Shown here one piece after another: positions 60,451 to 64,000 of a stretch of DNA of 64,000 nucleotides. Within the stretch, counting starts at the first letter, position 1. Every line of letters starts with the position of its first letter. The stretch is from CAKZNE01 sp963976435 (GTDB taxonomy: Bacteria > Bacteroidota > Bacteroidia > Flavobacteriales > Schleiferiaceae). The notes under the pieces were generated by a model. That model did not search any database. It was not told the DNA's origin and was given only the letters and a program-made list of their open reading frames with translations. Made by a program: the position numbers and the translations under genes. The stretch is from NCBI GenBank assembly GCA_963976435.1, contig CAXBKQ010000002.1, forward strand, positions 62,001 through 126,000, written 5' to 3'.

Positions 60451-61737
60451 ATGAATATTTCCAAAAGTGAGAAACTTTTTAATGAAGCCTCCAATTATAT
60501 ACCTGGAGGAGTAAATTCCCCAGTAAGAGCCTTTAAATCCGTTGGTGGAACTCCCCTTTTTATTAAAAAGGCCAAAGGTGCCTATCTCTATGATGCTGAT
60601 GATAATAAATACATCGATTATATTGCTTCTTGGGGTCCAATGATTATGGGGCATGCATTTGAACCAGTAATTAAAGCTATACAAGAAAAGGTGGTGGACT
60701 CCACTTCCTTTGGAGCTCCTACTGAACTGGAAATTGATGTTGCAAAAATTATTTGCGATAATATCCCCTCGGTAGATCTTATAAGAATGGTGAATTCTGG
60801 AACCGAAGCCACCATGAGTGCCATAAGAGTTGCAAGAGGTTATACTGGCAAAAGTAAATTCATAAAATTCATCGGTAATTATCACGGACATGGAGATTCC
60901 TTTTTGATAAAAGCAGGAAGTGGAGCTGTTACCCTTGGATTTCCAGATAGCCCAGGTGTTACTCCAGGAACGGCACAAGACACTATATTAGCAGACTATA
61001 ATGATTTAGAATCTGTAGAAAAATTGGTGAAGGCCAATAAAGATGAAATAGCAGCTTTAATAATAGAACCTATTCCTGGTAATATGGGTTGTATAATTCC
61101 ACAAAAGGGCTTTTTACAAGGACTAAGAGATATTTGCGATCGAGAAAAAATAGTATTGATATTTGACGAAGTGATGTCTGGCTTTCGATTAGGATTTGGA
61201 GGTGCTCAAGAATGTATGGGAGTGCAGGCAGATTTGGTGACTTATGGAAAAGTAATTGGTGCTGGAATGCCTGTGGGTGCCTACGGTGGCAAAAAGGAAA
61301 TACTGTCTTGCGTTGCCCCTACTGGTCCTGTATACCAAGCCGGAACCCTCTCTGGAAACCCCATAGCCATGGCGGCCGGTTTTAGCCTTTTATCCTACCT
61401 AAAAAACCACCCGGAAGTATATTCTGAATTGGATGATAAATGTGCTAAATTGGAAAAAGGTATTCGAGAAATAATGGAGAAATCCAAAAAAGCCTTTCAA
61501 TTAAATCGTATTGGCTCGATGATCAGTTTACACTTTACAGATGAACCTGTTATCAACTTTGAAACGGCTGGGAAAGGAAATAATGATTCCTTTAAAAAAT
61601 TCTTCCATGGGATGTTAAATGAAGGGATTTATCTTCCGCCTTCTGCTTACGAAAGTTGGTTTTTATCTAATGCTTTGAGCTATGATGATATTGATAAAAC
61701 ACTAATTGCCTGTGAAAAGGTAATTTCAGAAATGTAA
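60451..61737 (+). CDS. hemL: Glutamate-1-semialdehyde 2,1-aminomutase
   Basis: Second step of the C5 pathway: converts glutamate-1-semialdehyde to 5-aminolevulinate with pyridoxal phosphate. 428 aa. Motifs: YIPGGVNSPVRAFKSVGGTP, VNSGTEATMSAIRVARG, IIEPIPGNMGC, LIFDEVMSGFRLGFGGA and the Schiff-base lysine in VTYGKVIGAGMPVGAYGG. The longest frame starts at 60409; the ATG at 60451 gives MNISKSEKLFNEASNYIPGG, the family start. Separated from hemB by 161 bases, so it may have its own promoter. Confidence 0.97.
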   Translation: MNISKSEKLFNEASNYIPGGVNSPVRAFKSVGGTPLFIKKAKGAYLYDADDNKYIDYIASWGPMIMGHAFEPVIKAIQEKVVDSTSFGAPTELEIDVAKIICDNIPSVDLIRMVNSGTEATMSAIRVARGYTGKSKFIKFIGNYHGHGDSFLIKAGSGAVTLGFPDSPGVTPGTAQDTILADYNDLESVEKLVKANKDEIAALIIEPIPGNMGCIIPQKGFLQGLRDICDREKIVLIFDEVMSGFRLGFGGAQECMGVQADLVTYGKVIGAGMPVGAYGGKKEILSCVAPTGPVYQAGTLSGNPIAMAAGFSLLSYLKNHPEVYSELDDKCAKLEKGIREIMEKSKKAFQLNRIGSMISLHFTDEPVINFETAGKGNNDSFKKFFHGMLNEGIYLPPSAYESWFLSNALSYDDIDKTLIACEKVISEM

Positions 61738-61768
61738 AATGCTATCTTTCCTAAAATAAAAACAGGGA

Positions 61769-62560
61769 ATGAGAAAAATAATTTTTCTAGCTTTTGGGCT
61801 ATTGGCCTTTTCATTTGGAGCTAAAGCCCAGGTTTCAAGTACCACAGATCGTCCTGGGCAAGCAATTTCTGCACGTATTTTAAGCCCAGATAATTGGCAA
61901 TATGCAACAGGTGCGGAATTTCAAAATTGGAGAAACACCTTAAGTGATAACTCTCAATATGCTTCCACCCTTTGGGATAATGTAATACGATATGGATTTA
62001 GTCCAAGAGGAGAATTTGGTTTGGGCCTGCAAGTTTTGAGTAGCCAATCTGAAGTTGACGATTCTGTATTTTTAAATAGAGGTATTTCAAGGCTCTCCCT
62101 AAAATTTAGAAATAATATTCTTTTTAAATCTAACCGTTTTAAAGCCTTAGCTTATGAGTTTGATTTAGGAGTTCCTATATTAAATGAAGTTAGCAACAAT
62201 ACATATTTTTCCCCAAAATTTACCCTTAGCTCAGAATTTTACGTCTCGGAAAGGATAACAGCTGTTTTTAATTTTGGGATGCTTTGGGATGGTATTGAAA
62301 CCGAACAAAACTATTTTCAAATTATTAATATTAGCTATAGCTTAGGACGGAATTGGTCATGCTTCGCAGAATATTATGCCAACTACCAAGCAGGAAGCTA
62401 TGATGGAAAATGGGATGCTGGATTTTCTTTTTTACAAAACAGAAATTGTCAAATTGATTTTTCAGGCGGTTATGACAGCAATAATCAAAACCAATATCAA
62501 TGGTTCCTTGGAATTGGGGTAAGCTGGCTAAAACCTCATTCTAGAGATTATTTAGATTAA
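61769..62560 (+). CDS. Outer-membrane transporter-like beta-barrel protein
   Basis: A 263-aa exported protein with signal peptide MRKIIFLAFGLLAFSFGAKA-Q and the opening TTDRPGQAISARILSPDNWQ, typical of the transporter / MetA-pathway-of-phenol-degradation (PF13557-type) family. The remainder alternates strands (SPRGEFGLGLQVLSSQ, LGRNWSCFAEYYANYQAGSY) consistent with an outer-membrane barrel, and it ends WFLGIGVSWLKPHSRDYLD. The substrate is unknown. It starts 31 bases after hemL but a shared role with heme synthesis is not implied. Its stop interlocks with the convergent gene at the right edge. Confidence 0.78.
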   Translation: MRKIIFLAFGLLAFSFGAKAQVSSTTDRPGQAISARILSPDNWQYATGAEFQNWRNTLSDNSQYASTLWDNVIRYGFSPRGEFGLGLQVLSSQSEVDDSVFLNRGISRLSLKFRNNILFKSNRFKALAYEFDLGVPILNEVSNNTYFSPKFTLSSEFYVSERITAVFNFGMLWDGIETEQNYFQIINISYSLGRNWSCFAEYYANYQAGSYDGKWDAGFSFLQNRNCQIDFSGGYDSNNQNQYQWFLGIGVSWLKPHSRDYLD

Positions 62561-64000
62561 GCTTCAATCAATATCTTAAATTTTAAATAGAAATAGTTTT
62601 TTGGGGATGAATTTTCCTTTTCCTTCTCTTGCCAAACTTTGATAAAAAACTCATTATCTGAAATCCAAAAAACTTCAATTTCATCTTCTAAATTCCAATT
62701 CAAAAAATTTATCCTCGCTAGGGTTTTAGCCTTTCTATTTTGAGTATAACTCAATTGTAATAAGGAACTTTGGTCTTCATAATCTAAAGGGGAATGAAAA
62801 CTAATTACCCAATTTGAATTTGGTGAATAAAAGGGATAGCCATCAAAATAAGCCAAGGTATCTCCATTCATCATATTTAGCAATACAAACCAACTACCCT
62901 CAAAAAATGAATTAAAAATTAGAGTTGAATTTGGGACTTTTTCACAGGGAAATCTCTCAAAATGACTTTCTGGAGAATATTCTGAATTGGAATAAATACT
63001 ATCCTTAAATCTCCTTTTATCTCCGTTCTGGAATATAATCTCAAAACTATTATTCCTTTTTTTATAAGAATCCTCAAAATTAAATTTTTGGTTTAGAATA
63101 ATCTCCTCCTCAAAATCCTTCCTTTCTATCCTAGTGATATCAAATAATTCTAAAAGATTAATATCAGCCTCAATATACCCATCATCACTAGCCAAGCAGA
63201 AATCGTGCTCGTAATACTCCAATTTCCCCATTTCTTCAGGATGGCTATAATAATATTCCTCACCATATTTGGAATCATCAAACCAATTTTTGAAAAGGTA
63301 ATACTCGGGTACATAAGCGTAAGGATAATCCATTTCCTCCAGTGTACAATGTTTAGCGAAGTCATCAAAATTTAATACTATTCTGGCCTTTCTAGTTTTT
63401 AGGGTCTTTTCGCCCAGTCTTATTTCCATACTATCTTTAGAGTACGATTGGATTAATAATGGTTTTCCTAAATCCATTTTACCTAAAACCTCCCCATTAT
63501 CATCTCTATAATACAAACCATTTCTAGCCTTTACCGCTCTAATTCCCAATAATTTATTTGATTTTATCAAGGATCCCACGGAAGGATAAATAAAGGGCAT
63601 AAAGTCTCCATTAGATGGATATAAAAACCTTTGAAAGTGGATACGATTTCCCTTGTGAAATTTCACTACCAGCATATCTTTTTCTATCAGGGAAGTTTCA
63701 AAATTCAAGCTATCCATAAAGGAGCTTAACCTTAATGCAGAAATAGATTTCCAATCCTTATCATAATTTACAATATGACGCTCTATGCTATTGTCTGATT
63801 TATAAAAGGCTATAAGAAGACTGTGATATTTGTTTGATATGACAGGCTTAGCAACAATCCAAAATCTATCATTTAAAAGTTCTGGTTTGGAAAACAAAGC
63901 TCTCAATTGAAGAAACTCTCTTTCCTGTTTATCCAAAAATTTCAGCCCTTCTTTTGGCCCTACTAATCCGGAAAGGGAAAGGGGTAATTCAAGTTCGGTT
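62557..64000 (-). CDS. Large protein of unknown function, 5' end cut by window edge
   Basis: The minus-strand frame stays open to the last base, so the true start lies beyond the right edge; the TTG at 63936 is not the start (the codons before it read ELPLSLSGLVGPKEGLKF without a stop). At least 480 residues. The visible part is rich in aromatic and acidic residues with repeated strand-like stretches (SLLIAFYKSDNSIERHIVNY, DGDTLAYF-type MNGDTLAYFDGYPFYSPNSN, VFWISDNEFFIKVWQEKEKE), suggesting a propeller-like or exported protein; no family is recognised. Its stop is interlocked with that of the transporter-like gene. Confidence 0.6.
   Translation of the reverse strand, partial: TELELPLSLSGLVGPKEGLKFLDKQEREFLQLRALFSKPELLNDRFWIVAKPVISNKYHSLLIAFYKSDNSIERHIVNYDKDWKSISALRLSSFMDSLNFETSLIEKDMLVVKFHKGNRIHFQRFLYPSNGDFMPFIYPSVGSLIKSNKLLGIRAVKARNGLYYRDDNGEVLGKMDLGKPLLIQSYSKDSMEIRLGEKTLKTRKARIVLNFDDFAKHCTLEEMDYPYAYVPEYYLFKNWFDDSKYGEEYYYSHPEEMGKLEYYEHDFCLASDDGYIEADINLLELFDITRIERKDFEEEIILNQKFNFEDSYKKRNNSFEIIFQNGDKRRFKDSIYSNSEYSPESHFERFPCEKVPNSTLIFNSFFEGSWFVLLNMMNGDTLAYFDGYPFYSPNSNWVISFHSPLDYEDQSSLLQLSYTQNRKAKTLARINFLNWNLEDEIEVFWISDNEFFIKVWQEKEKENSSPKNYFYLKFKILIEA

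Noticed and set aside
60391..60978. 195-codon minus-strand frame antisense to hemL
   Set aside because: Composition (Ser/Ile/Gly-rich, no domain) is that of an antisense shadow of a strongly conserved gene.
1..64000. Mobile elements, prophage, CRISPR arrays, rRNA or tRNA genes
   Set aside because: No transposase, integrase, phage structural gene, regularly spaced repeat array, rRNA or tRNA cloverleaf other than the tmRNA ends was seen.

Overview
The window is a 64 kb piece of a low-GC chromosome from a member of the Bacteroidota, most likely order Flavobacteriales. Evidence for this: type IX secretion C-terminal signals on secreted proteins, PorT next to ubiE, a short primary sigma factor of Bacteroidota type (287 aa), -7 promoter boxes of the form TAnnTTTG in front of many genes, no strong Shine-Dalgarno sequences, a tmRNA with the tag GENNFALAA, and a sigma/FecR/STN locus. 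The family within the order cannot be named from the sequence alone. I see no insertion sequence, prophage, CRISPR array, rRNA or tRNA gene. The region looks like core chromosome with a few accessory cassettes.

Layout. 0-5.3 kb: methylmalonyl-CoA mutase operon (mutA, mutB, a YbaB-type protein, meaB). 5.4-9.3 kb, minus strand: a secreted M48 metalloprotease and an unrecognised secreted protein. 9.6-15.6 kb: an orphan membrane protein, then aspartate aminotransferase, DUF4254, GT9 glycosyltransferase, TrkH and UbiE. 15.6-21.9 kb: PorT, a FAD enzyme, an EamA transporter, a TrmH methyltransferase and an Omp85 lipoprotein. 21.9-28.2 kb: housekeeping genes fbaB, accD, rpsO, pnp, rpoD and rpe. 28.2-31.7 kb: two acyltransferases resembling the GlsA/GlsB glycine-lipid pair, a saccharopine-dehydrogenase-like enzyme, and ssrA. 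31.7-37 kb: small genes, GNAT, ClbS-like, a TetR-controlled pair of SDR enzymes with matching operators, an ArsC/Spx-like protein, a 57-aa protein and a SRPBCC protein.

37-45.5 kb, all minus strand: an ECF sigma factor with a partner predicted to span both membranes, three PKD-domain T9SS cargo proteins each with its own terminator, and typA. 45.9-51.6 kb, plus strand: the most unusual locus. It encodes an ECF sigma factor, a FecR anti-sigma factor, a SusC-like N-terminus (STN plus carboxypeptidase-regulatory-like domain) joined to about 14 copies of a 16-residue GFxN repeat instead of a TonB-dependent barrel, a GIN-domain lipoprotein, and a second GFxN-repeat protein. 51.6-61.7 kb: nearly the whole protoporphyrin/heme pathway (hemA, C, D, E, F, B, L on plus; hemH on minus), with a divergent AraC-family regulator co-transcribed with hemH and a TauE/SafE permease. 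The right edge holds an outer-membrane-type protein and a truncated large protein of unknown function.

Many starts were moved from the longest reading frame to an internal Met (or TTG/GTG) on the basis of signal peptides, 1-4 base overlaps and promoter position. Several genes have no usable ATG and probably start at TTG. Three convergent gene pairs share interlocked stop codons.
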